Shown here: positions 51,721-60,200 of the stretch, in pieces | How the letters are laid out: the number at the start of each line of letters is the position of its first letter | How positions within the stretch are numbered: position 1 is the first letter of the stretch | Assembly (NCBI GenBank): GCA_963702495.1 | Contig: CAVPDA010000009.1 | Location: 1 to 64,000, forward strand | DNA: 64,000 nt | Direction of reading: 5' to 3' | From: CAVPDA01 sp963702495 | GTDB taxonomy: Bacteria > Pseudomonadota > Gammaproteobacteria > Burkholderiales > Rhodocyclaceae | Program-made: the position numbers and the translations under genes | The notes under the pieces: model-generated | Seen by the model: the letters and a program-made list of their open reading frames with translations, nothing else | The model's database searches: none | What the model was told of the DNA's origin: nothing

Positions 51721-51900
51721 CAGCGCGCAGAGTCGTGGCCGTCGAGCCGGGTCTGGGTAGGCGCCACGGTGCACACCTGGTCGTCGCTGAAATCAGCCTG
51801 CGGGTGGAACAGCGGTTCCAAGTGCCGCCGCTACCAGCCGCGGAGTTCGTCGTACGAGCCGACGCTGTCGCCGATCACTGCGCCGAGCCTGACTTGCTCC

Positions 51901-52227
51901 TCAGTTTGGCTTGCCGCCGTCGTCGCGCAGTTCGTGCAGTTCCTTCTCCGCCCGGCGCTTCGCGTCCAGCGCCTCCAGGTGGCGCCCGAGCTTGGTGAGG
52001 ACGTCGCCGGCGACGTCCATGCGGTCGAGGGAGAATACGATCCAGGCCAGCCCGCAGGTCAGGGCATCGACGCAGGCTTCCAGTTCCCGGCGCTCGATCG
52101 CCTCGTCGCGCATGCGGGTCACGGCGTCCCCATAGCGCACGCGCGGGTCGGACGCGGCAGGCACTTCGTCGGCAGATTCCGGTGCCGCATGCGGCGGGGT
52201 GTGAAGGTTGTGGATGGTGGCACTCAT
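51901..52227 (-). CDS. Hypothetical protein, helical C-terminus (108 aa)
   Basis: It starts MSATIHNLHTPPHAAPESADEV after GAGAGGAGAG. The first 35 residues are disordered. The rest is helical (TRMRDEAIERRELEACVDALTCGLAWIVFSLDRMDVAGDVLTKLGRHLEALDAKRRAEKELHELRDD). No family is recognised. It is followed on the same strand side by the scraps at 51.5 kb and preceded by the NERD-helicase gene, 108 bases away, so it could share its transcript. Confidence 0.55.
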   Translation of the reverse strand: MSATIHNLHTPPHAAPESADEVPAASDPRVRYGDAVTRMRDEAIERRELEACVDALTCGLAWIVFSLDRMDVAGDVLTKLGRHLEALDAKRRAEKELHELRDDGGKPN

Positions 52228-52335
52228 CGGACTCTCCTCTCGTTGGCGGGAACGGGCGTTCTGCCTTGCGGCATGGAGAGATTGTGGACGGCGGGTGGCT
52301 CGCCACGCGAGCCTGCCGCAGAGGCGTGCCGATCC

Positions 52336-53979
52336 TCAGTTCGGGCCGAGGCGCTCCCGCAGTGCCGTGGCGGCGCGCTCGGACACGATCAGCGTGAGCT
52401 TCATCATGGCCCGGGTAGCGCCGACGAAGAGCTTGCGCATCGCCAACTCGTCCAGCGCCTCGAAGTCGATCTCGGTGAAGATGACGCAGGGGGCGCTGCG
52501 GCCCTTGAAGCGATAGACCGAGTCGATGACGGTGTCGCCCTCGGTGTGGATGGGGCTGCCGAGCAGGTCGTAGCGGCCGGTGAAGGCCTTGAGCGCGTGC
52601 GGACCGAGCCGGTCGTAGGGGGCGAGCGCCGAGTGCTCGCGGCCGCGGAAGGTGACCACTGCGATCATGTCGCGCTTGAAACCGCGGCCGATGGCCCTGG
52701 TAAGAGCGCGCTTGGTAGCTTCGATCAGTCCCTGCGTGCCGGCGTAGGTGATGATGTCCACTTCGGATCCGGAAAGGGGGCTGCCGGCCTCGACGGGCCG
52801 ATCCAGGGCGACGATGCGGTTGATGTGCTCCAGGATGTCGCGCGGGCTGCGGTAGTTCGTGTCGCAGCGCAGCACGACCCAGCCGGGAAGCGGCACCGCC
52901 GGCCGGCCGTAGAGGTTTTGCATCGGGTCTTCCAGCCACCAGGCTGACCCGCCGGCGCCGAGCAGCCGCAGCAGGGGGTCGCGCCATTCGGCGTGGAAGT
53001 CCTGCCCCTCGTCCACGATCAGGGTTTCGAAGCGCCAGGCCTGGCCCGGGTCGATGGTGGAGAAGCCCTCTTCCAGCCGCGGGAAGGCGTCGCGATCGCT
53101 GAAGTCAGGAACGACGCCACGGCTGCGCAGCACCCGGTCGCACAGTTGATGGTAGGTGGCGACCTCGCCGCCCGAAGGCACGATCGCGGACAGGTGGTCG
53201 GCGAGCGGCCGGTTGTAGCAGACGTAGAGCGGTCGGCGCCCTGCCGCGAGGGCGTCGCGATAGACTGCCAGCGCGAGCTGGGTCTTGCCCGCGCCGGCGG
53301 TGCCGATGACGCGCAGCCGCTGCGGTTCGCATGCGATGCGCCGGCCCCAGGCGGCGAGTCCGCCCGACAGTCGCGTGTAGAGGGCGCGCGCCTCGCCCGC
53401 AATGGCGCCGACTTCGGGCACGAGTTCCAGGGCGTCGCCGAGGAAGCGGTGCAGCCTGTCGGCGAGCGGGCTCGCCTCTTCTGCTTCCGGCAGGAGGCTG
53501 CGGATGAGGGGCACGAGTTCGGCGCGGCGCCTGGCGTCGACGATGCGCGCCGGGTCGATGCCCGCCATCGCCGGCTGCTTTACCGTGTAGTCGGGGCAGT
53601 AGAGGAGATAGTCGGCGTGCAGGCTCTCTCCCGGGTGGGCGCGGGAAAAGCGCGATCGCAGCCCATCCACCGTGCGCGCCATCTGGGCCGCAACGCGCTT
53701 TTCATTCTGGCCGTACTTCTTCACCAGCCCGTCCGGCGTCTCGTCGAGGAAGCCGGACTTCTGCTCGATCAGCAGCAGCCGGCCCGAGGGGGCGACGATG
53801 GCGAAGTCGATCTCCCCGAACGCGGAAAAACCATGTTCGATGCGCGTCCAGTGCACGCCGTGATAGACGGCGTAGGCGTCGGGGAGTCCCGCTTCGAACT
53901 GCGCCAGGGTTTCGATCTCGCGCGCCGCGGCACCCGTCGCTTCGATCTGGCGCCAGCCGGTGGGGAGGATGCGGGGCAT
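52336..53979 (-). CDS. NERD-domain UvrD-like helicase
   Basis: The 547-residue protein has an N-terminal NERD nuclease-related domain (VHWTRIEHGFSAFGEIDFAIVAPSGRLLLIEQKSG, with D58, E72 and K74 forming the D-ExK pattern) and a superfamily 1 helicase core: Walker A GTAGAGKTQ at 226-234, Walker B VDEGQDF at 322-328, LRCDTNYRSPRDILEHINR, and a C-terminal VDSVYRFKGRSAPCVIFTEID...FVGATRAMMKLTLI. The start MPRILPTGW at 53979 fits the domain edge. Such NERD-helicases occur alone or in defence islands. Nucleic-acid unwinding and cutting is inferred. Confidence 0.85.
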   Translation of the reverse strand: MPRILPTGWRQIEATGAAAREIETLAQFEAGLPDAYAVYHGVHWTRIEHGFSAFGEIDFAIVAPSGRLLLIEQKSGFLDETPDGLVKKYGQNEKRVAAQMARTVDGLRSRFSRAHPGESLHADYLLYCPDYTVKQPAMAGIDPARIVDARRRAELVPLIRSLLPEAEEASPLADRLHRFLGDALELVPEVGAIAGEARALYTRLSGGLAAWGRRIACEPQRLRVIGTAGAGKTQLALAVYRDALAAGRRPLYVCYNRPLADHLSAIVPSGGEVATYHQLCDRVLRSRGVVPDFSDRDAFPRLEEGFSTIDPGQAWRFETLIVDEGQDFHAEWRDPLLRLLGAGGSAWWLEDPMQNLYGRPAVPLPGWVVLRCDTNYRSPRDILEHINRIVALDRPVEAGSPLSGSEVDIITYAGTQGLIEATKRALTRAIGRGFKRDMIAVVTFRGREHSALAPYDRLGPHALKAFTGRYDLLGSPIHTEGDTVIDSVYRFKGRSAPCVIFTEIDFEALDELAMRKLFVGATRAMMKLTLIVSERAATALRERLGPN

Positions 53980-54164
53980 GAATAACGCAGCAGCGGGGGC
54001 GGACAGGAAGTGCTTGATGGTAGCAGTACCGGCCTTCGCGCAGGCAGCGGCCAAGTATCGCCACGTATCGGGCGCTGCTGCCGAGGACTTGCATTCCGCA
54101 ACGTGGCCCCCAAACTATCGGCCTTGTGGCCGGACCGCCCGGCAATCGACCGAAGGATTTCGCC

Positions 54165-55244
54165 GTGACCGATCTGTTCTCTCCCGCGCGCTTCGGCGCC
54201 ATCGAGCTTGCCAACCGCGTCGTCATGTCCTCCCTGACCCGCAACCGGGCGGGGCCGGGCAATGTGCCGACACCGCTGATCGCCGAATACTATCGCCAGC
54301 GCGCCTCGGCCGGACTGATCCTCACCGAAGCGACCCCGATCTGCCCGGAAGGGCACGGCTATCCGCGCACCCCCGGCATCCATACCCCGCAGCAAATTGA
54401 CGGCTGGAGGCAGGTGACCGAGGCGGTGCATGCCGCCGGCGGCAGGATCGCCGTTCAACTCTGGCATGTCGGGCGGATTTCCCACCCCGATCTCCAGCCG
54501 GGCGGCGCGCTGCCCGTGGCGCCCTCTGCCCTTCGCCCGGCCGGACAGGTGTTCACCGGGCGCGGCATGAAGGACTTCGTCACCCCCCGTGCGCTGGAGA
54601 CGAGGGAAATTCCGGCGCTGATCGCCACCTACGTCCAGGCGGCGCGCAACGCCCTGCAAGCCGGCTTCGACGGCGTCGAGATCCACGCCGGAAACGGCTA
54701 TCTGCTGGATCAGTTCCTGCGCTCGTCGTCCAACCATCGCAGCGACGGCTACGGCGGCGGCAAGGAAAAGCGCGCGCGTCTGCTGCTGGAGGCGCTGGAA
54801 GCGGTGTGCGAGGCGATCGGCAGTGATCGCGTCGGCGTGCGCATCTCCCCGGTGACCCCCTTCAACGACGTGTCCGACGACAATCCGCAGGACACGTTCG
54901 AATATGTGGTCGACCGCTTGAATCCGCTGGAACTGGCGTTCCTGGACGTGCTGCAGGGAACCGGCGGCGAGCCGCGGGAGAACTGGATTCCGTTCGACTA
55001 CGAGCGGCTGCGGGCGATCTACACCGGCAATCTGATCCGCAACAACGGCTATGACTTCGCCAGCGGGCAGGACGCGGTGAAGAGCGGCGCAGCCGACGCC
55101 ATCGCCTTTGGCCGGCTGCTGCTCGCCAACCCGGACCTGGTCGAGCGTTTCCGCCACGGCGCGGCGCTCAATCAGCCCGACTACGACAGGCTCTACACCG
55201 GAGAGGAAAGGGGCTACGTCAACTACCCCGTTCTGGCGCAGTAA
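54165..55244 (+). CDS. Old Yellow Enzyme-type NADH:flavin oxidoreductase
   Basis: The 359-residue FMN-dependent ene-reductase starts at GTG (54165) with GAAGGA 7 bases upstream. LFSPARFGAIELANRVVMSSLTRNRAGPGNVPT, VQLWHVGRISHPD, FDGVEIHAGNGYLLDQFLRSSSNHRSDGYGG and AIAFGRLLLANPDLVERFRHGAALN are the NemA/XenB-class blocks, with the His-Asn substrate pair (HAGNGYLLDQFL) and a Tyr after RSDxYGG. It reduces activated alkenes, nitro compounds or nitrate esters. It is divergent from the NERD gene and followed by a methyltransferase. Confidence 0.95.
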   Translation: MTDLFSPARFGAIELANRVVMSSLTRNRAGPGNVPTPLIAEYYRQRASAGLILTEATPICPEGHGYPRTPGIHTPQQIDGWRQVTEAVHAAGGRIAVQLWHVGRISHPDLQPGGALPVAPSALRPAGQVFTGRGMKDFVTPRALETREIPALIATYVQAARNALQAGFDGVEIHAGNGYLLDQFLRSSSNHRSDGYGGGKEKRARLLLEALEAVCEAIGSDRVGVRISPVTPFNDVSDDNPQDTFEYVVDRLNPLELAFLDVLQGTGGEPRENWIPFDYERLRAIYTGNLIRNNGYDFASGQDAVKSGAADAIAFGRLLLANPDLVERFRHGAALNQPDYDRLYTGEERGYVNYPVLAQ

Positions 55245-55314
55245 TGCGGCAGGGCGCCGGTTGGCCGGCGCGGTGGGCCGAATGGGGCTGCGCGATCCGT
55301 GTACGCACACCACG

Positions 55315-55968
55315 ATGGCACTGACGACACGAGACCTGGAGCACATCACCGCGCTCACCCTCGGGCACTACGACCGGCGCGCCGAGGCGTACTGGCAAGG
55401 CACGCGCGATCACGACGTGAGCCAGAACATCGCGGCGCTGCTGCGCCACGTCGAAGGCAATCCACCCTATGGCATCCTCGACTTCGGCTGCGGACCGGGA
55501 CGGGATCTGAAGTCCTTCGCCGGGCTCGGGCACCATGCGGTGGGCCTGGAAGGCGCAGCCCGACTGGCCGCGCTGGCGCGCGTGCATAGCGGCTGCGAGG
55601 TCTGGGAGCAGGATTTCCTCAAGCTCGATCTGCCGTCGCAACGCTTCGATGGCGTCTTCGCCAACGCCTCGTTGTTCCATGTGCCGAGCCAGGAATTGCC
55701 GCGCGTGCTGCGGCAGCTCCATTCGACCCTGAAACCCCGCGGCGTCCTGTTCAGCTCCAATCCCCGCGGCCGCGACGAGGAAGGTTGGAATGGCGAGCGC
55801 TACGGCGCCTATCACGATATCGAGACCTGGCGGCGCCATCTATGCGCTGCCGGCTTCGTGGAGCTTGAACACTACTATCGTCCAGCGGGGCTGCCGCGGG
55901 AGCAGCAGCCGTGGCTGGCGAGTGTCTGGCGGCGGGGCGAACGCATCGAGGGAGGAGCGTCAGCCTGA
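55315..55968 (+). CDS. Class I SAM-dependent methyltransferase
   Basis: The 217-residue protein has motif I LDFGCGPGRDL (about residues 51-61), GLEGAARLAALARVHSG for cofactor binding, FDGVFANASLFHVPSQELPRVLRQLHSTLKPRGVLFSSNPRG as motifs II and III, and a C-terminal WRRHLCAAGFVELEHYYRPAGLPREQQPWLASVWRR. The substrate is not predictable. It lies 70 bases after the ene-reductase and 12 bases before arfB, so the three may be cotranscribed. Confidence 0.9.
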   Translation: MALTTRDLEHITALTLGHYDRRAEAYWQGTRDHDVSQNIAALLRHVEGNPPYGILDFGCGPGRDLKSFAGLGHHAVGLEGAARLAALARVHSGCEVWEQDFLKLDLPSQRFDGVFANASLFHVPSQELPRVLRQLHSTLKPRGVLFSSNPRGRDEEGWNGERYGAYHDIETWRRHLCAAGFVELEHYYRPAGLPREQQPWLASVWRRGERIEGGASA

Positions 55969-55980
55969 CGCGACGCAAGG

Positions 55981-56394
55981 ATGTCCGACGACACCTTGGC
56001 GTTCACACTGTACGAGGAAGAGATCGAGTTCGTCGCGATTCGCGCCCAGGGTGCCGGCGGCCAGAACGTCAACAAGGTCTCCAATGCCGTTCACCTGCGC
56101 TTCGATATCGCGGCGTCGTCGCTGCCGGACGCCGTCAAGCAGCGTCTGCTGCAGGCCAGCGACCAGCGCATCAGCTCGGACGGCATCGTGGTGATCAAGG
56201 CGCAGCGCCACCGCAGCCTGGAAAAGAACCGCGCCGATGCCATCGCCCGGCTGCAAGCGCTGATCGCCGGTGTCGCCGTCACCATGCCGCCGCGTCTGGC
56301 GACCAAGCCCACCCGCAGCTCGCAGCGCAGACGCGTTGACAGCAAGGTGAAGCGCGGTCGGGTGAAGGCGCTGCGCGGGCGCATCGACGATTGA
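55981..56394 (+). CDS. arfB: Alternative ribosome-rescue factor ArfB
   Basis: This 137-residue peptidyl-tRNA hydrolase (YaeJ) frees stalled ribosomes without a stop codon. The RF-1 domain carries the catalytic GGQ in AQGAGGQNVNKVSNAVHLRFD. The C-terminal basic tail (RRVDSKVKRGRVKALRGRID) is the part that enters the empty mRNA channel. Length and motif position are normal. Confidence 0.95.
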   Translation: MSDDTLAFTLYEEEIEFVAIRAQGAGGQNVNKVSNAVHLRFDIAASSLPDAVKQRLLQASDQRISSDGIVVIKAQRHRSLEKNRADAIARLQALIAGVAVTMPPRLATKPTRSSQRRRVDSKVKRGRVKALRGRIDD

Positions 56395-57172
56395 GCGCGC
56401 GCGACCCGTCCGGCTCGACGAGCTCTGCAGCCATGCCCTGGCCTCGGAGAATGCGGCGGCGAATACGGGACGCAGCGCCTCGGTTGCGATCGGCCGCCTG
56501 CCGTTGGGGAAGCAGTGGCACCCGGAACCCTTGGGTGCCAGGCGCTCCCGAACGATCTCGTTGATTCCGGCACCCGAGAGGCACGTTCCACGCATCTGCG
56601 CGATCGTGGCGCCGAAGGCGCGGAATTTCGCGCCACGGCGCATTCGGATCAGGCGATCCATCTCGATGATCCGGCGCTCACGCACCGGCGCCGCGCCAAC
56701 GCAAGGGCGCCGCGTCGTCTGACCACGGCGCTCATCCCGGAGACGGTGGTCGCCTCGGCGGCCGGCCACGGCGACAGGCCATGGAATCTGCATGCCGACG
56801 TCAAGCCGCCATCCCCGCCGCACCAGCCCGAGGTGGAATCACATGAAGCGGAATCAACGATTGACAGAAATCAGGACAGATTGATTCGCGTGTGTCAACA
56901 TGCTAAAGGATTGCGCGCGCAGAACGCCAAACGCAAAGCAGCAGAAACGCAGTGCCGCGGGACTTCAAGCTCCCGAAGGAGGTCAGTCGATGGCGCCAAA
57001 CAACAAGTGCGCCGGCGTGTTGCAGCCGCCGTCCTGGAAAACAGGCGCGAGCATTCCTGATGCCCTCCCCTCCTCCCAGACTTTCATCTTCGCGCGGCTC
57101 TTCCGTCTGACACATTGCCGGGTAAACCCCGGCTGTGCGCTGTTTGCCGGATTTCGCTTCCCCCTGGAACCG
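56395..57172. other. Stretch without a recognisable gene
   Basis: Several frames stay open because of GC content, but none shows a known fold, start site or conserved motif. The segment 56880-56990 is less GC-rich and could hold the RHS gene promoter. A short run CGCGCGGCTCTTCCGTCTGA precedes the RHS leader. Confidence 0.4.
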
Positions 57173-57281
57173 GTGATACGCGGCGTCGGTTTCTGGCTCG
57201 CCGCTCTGATTCTTGCGCTGTCCTGTGGCCGCTCCATCGCCTTCGATCAGGTGTCGCCTCGAAGCGGCGCACTGTCCGTTG
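57173..57281 (+). pseudogene. Signal-peptide leader of the RHS protein, out of frame
   Basis: GTG at 57173 begins V/MIRGVGFWLAALILALSCGRSIAFDQVSPRSGALSV, a signal peptide and the start of the mature region. One extra T in GTTGAACCAG (about 57280) shifts it out of the main RHS frame, which would otherwise continue as NQADIFLATAVGP. This is either a sequencing error or an off-switched gene. Confidence 0.6.
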
Positions 57282-60200
57282 AACCAGGCGGACATCTTCC
57301 TGGCGACCGCTGTCGGCCCGACGCCGGTGTCGCGCAGCTACAGCGGCGCGATGCGTGATGGCCCGCTCGGCCCCGGCTGGTCGATGGATGTCGCCCAGCG
57401 GCTCGAGGTTCGTGACGGCGTCGTGGCGGTAGGACCCCGCGGCCGGGAGGTGTTCTTTTTCCCAGCGGGGAATGGGTATCGCAGCGCGGATGGCGCCAAC
57501 GCCGAGAACAAGGCGGGCGAGTGGTCGGTGCTCTGGCCGAATCGAAGCGTGAGCCGCTTCGACCGCGCGGGTCGCGAGATCGAGCGGCGGGACCGGAGCG
57601 GAAACGTAACCACCTACGCCTTCGACGAGCGCGGCAGGCTGGCTCGCATCGGTGCCGTCGAAGGTCGCTCGCTGCGCCTGCGCTACGGCGACCGGGGACG
57701 ACTGGTCGAGATTGCCGACGCTGGCGCGCGTTGCAGCTACGAGTACGACGCTTCCGGACGGCTGGCGACCGTCACCGACTCGGACGGCTGGCGTACCGCC
57801 TACCGCTATCTCGACAACGGCCGGCTGTCCGAAATCGCCTATCCGGACGGACGCACAGTGCAATTCGCATACGACGACACGGGCAGGGTTGCCGGAAGGA
57901 AGTCGAGCGCGGAGCCTGAACTCACCTACCGCTACACGGACCGGACGACCCGCGTTACCGTGGCGGGAGGGGCATATCGGGAGACAAGCTATGACGCGCG
58001 GGGCTTTCCGCAATCCCACCGCGACAGCACCGGCGCCGGCCGCGACTGGACCTGGGACGCCCAAGGGCGGTTGAGCAAGGAATCTTTTCCCGACGGAACG
58101 TCGATCGCCTACACCTACGACGAACTCGGGCGCCTGATTTCCCAGCGCACCCAGGGCGGCGATTTCCTGCAGCTTGCCTATGGCGGCGAGGGCGAACTTC
58201 CGACGATGCTGGAAATGAATGGTGCAGTCACGCGCTACGAGTACGACGCGAAAAGCCGCCTCGTTTCGACGACGACTCCGGCGGGCAGGCGTTCGCGCTT
58301 CGGCTACGACGAGCACGGGCGTCTCGCGGCGATCACCGATGGAGCCGGTCGGACCACGCGCTTCGAATACGACCGGACCGGAAATCCGGTCAGGCGGGTC
58401 GCTCCCGACGGCGCCGAGACGATTTGGCAGTACGACGCCACGGGCCGGATGTTGTCCGAACGCGGCCCGGACGGCGCATTGACCAGCTACAGCTACCTAG
58501 CCTCCGGCCTGCCTGCCACGGTGGCCGGTCCCGACGGCGCGACGCTGCGCTTCCGCTACGACGCTCACGGCCGCCCGGTCGAGGTCGGCGTAGCCTCCGA
58601 GGCGATACAACTCGCGTACGACGGTGCCGGTCGTCCGACCCGCATTCAGTACCCCGACGGCACGAGCGAGACCACGCGCTACGACGCCATGGGCAACGTG
58701 ACGGAGAGCGTCGACCGGCTGGGGCTTTCGACGCGTTTCGAGTATGACGCCGGCGGGAGCCTGACTTCGGCACTGCTGCCAGGGGACAGCAGGCTTGCGC
58801 TGAAGCGCGACACCGCCGCCCGCAGCATCGCGCTCGCCACCGGCACACAAACACTGACGCTGCAGCGCGACCCCGACGGCCGCGGCCTGCGCCTGCGGGA
58901 TGCCGCGGGCGCAGAAGCCCGCATCCAAACCGACGCCTTCGGTCGCCTCACGCGCCTGGCCTATCCGGGCGGCGGCCAGGAATACCGGCGCTACGACGCC
59001 GACGGCCTGCTGCAATCGGTCACCCTGCCTGACGGGGACCGGTGGGAATTCGCCCACGATGGGGCCGGCCAACTGCTGGAGATTGTGCTTCCGGGCGGCC
59101 GCAAGACGTCCGTCCAGTACGATGCCGCAGGCCAGGTGAGTCAGGTGGCGCCCGGCTTCGCCCAGCCGGTACGCTACCGCCACGGTCGGGACGGCTTGCT
59201 GCGCGAGCGCATCAACGGCCGCGGGCTGCGCGTCGAATACGGGTACGACGCCGCCGGACGGCTGACCTCCAAGAAGACACCGACCGCCACGTGGCGCTAC
59301 CGCTACGACCAGCGAGGCAACCTCTTGGAGGCGAGCGACGGCCAATTCACGCTGCGACATGCCTACGACAGACTCGGCCGGCAGGTGCGCACCGAGTATC
59401 CGCAGTGGGGCAAGGGCATCGGCTACGAGTACGACACGCACGGTCGGCTCGCGGCCCGCTCCGATCCGCAGGGAAAGGTGACGCGCTATGCCTACGACGC
59501 GCTGGGCAGGCTGGCACGTATCGAGGCATCCGAGGGAAACTTCCGCTTCGGCTATGACGGCGAAGGCCGTCTGATCCGCCGCGACAACGCCAACGGCACC
59601 GTAACGGAATACGCCTACGACAACGGCGGACGGCTTGCCCGCGTCGCGCACCTTGCCGCGGACGCGCACCCGATGGCGGTACGCGAATACGCCTACGACG
59701 CCGACGGCAATCTGACGCACGCCACCGACCAGGCGGGCTTGAAAACCAGCTATCGCTACGACCTCGAACGCCGGCTGATCGAGGAGGCGTACCCGAACGG
59801 GCGCATCGCCTACGCCTACGGGGCCGCCAGCGACCGTCTGTCGGTGACCGGCACGGGGGGAGCCGCAGCCTACCGCTACAACGCAGCGGGGCAACTGGTG
59901 GCAGCCGGCGAGACCGAATACGCCTACGACGCCGACGGCAATCTGACTTCGCGCAAGGACCGGAACGGCACCACCCGTTACGCCTACGACGCCGAGGGCC
60001 GCCTGACGGCGGTCACACTACCGAACGGCACGAGCGTGAGCTACGGCTATGGGCCTTTCGGCGAACGCATCTGGCGCGAGGAAAACGGTCGGCGCACGCA
60101 TTACCTCCTCGACGGCGACGACCTGCTGGAGGAACTCGACGAGCGCTTCCAGACTCGTGCCAGCTACCTCCATGCCGATCTGGATACGCCACTGGCGCTT

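Noticed and set aside
54165..56394. A dedicated pathway made of the ene-reductase, methyltransferase and ArfB
   Set aside because: Close spacing suggests cotranscription at most; the functions do not combine into a known pathway.
56395..57060. Possible coding fragments between arfB and the RHS gene
   Set aside because: Frames on both strands stay open only through high GC; none gives a coherent domain.
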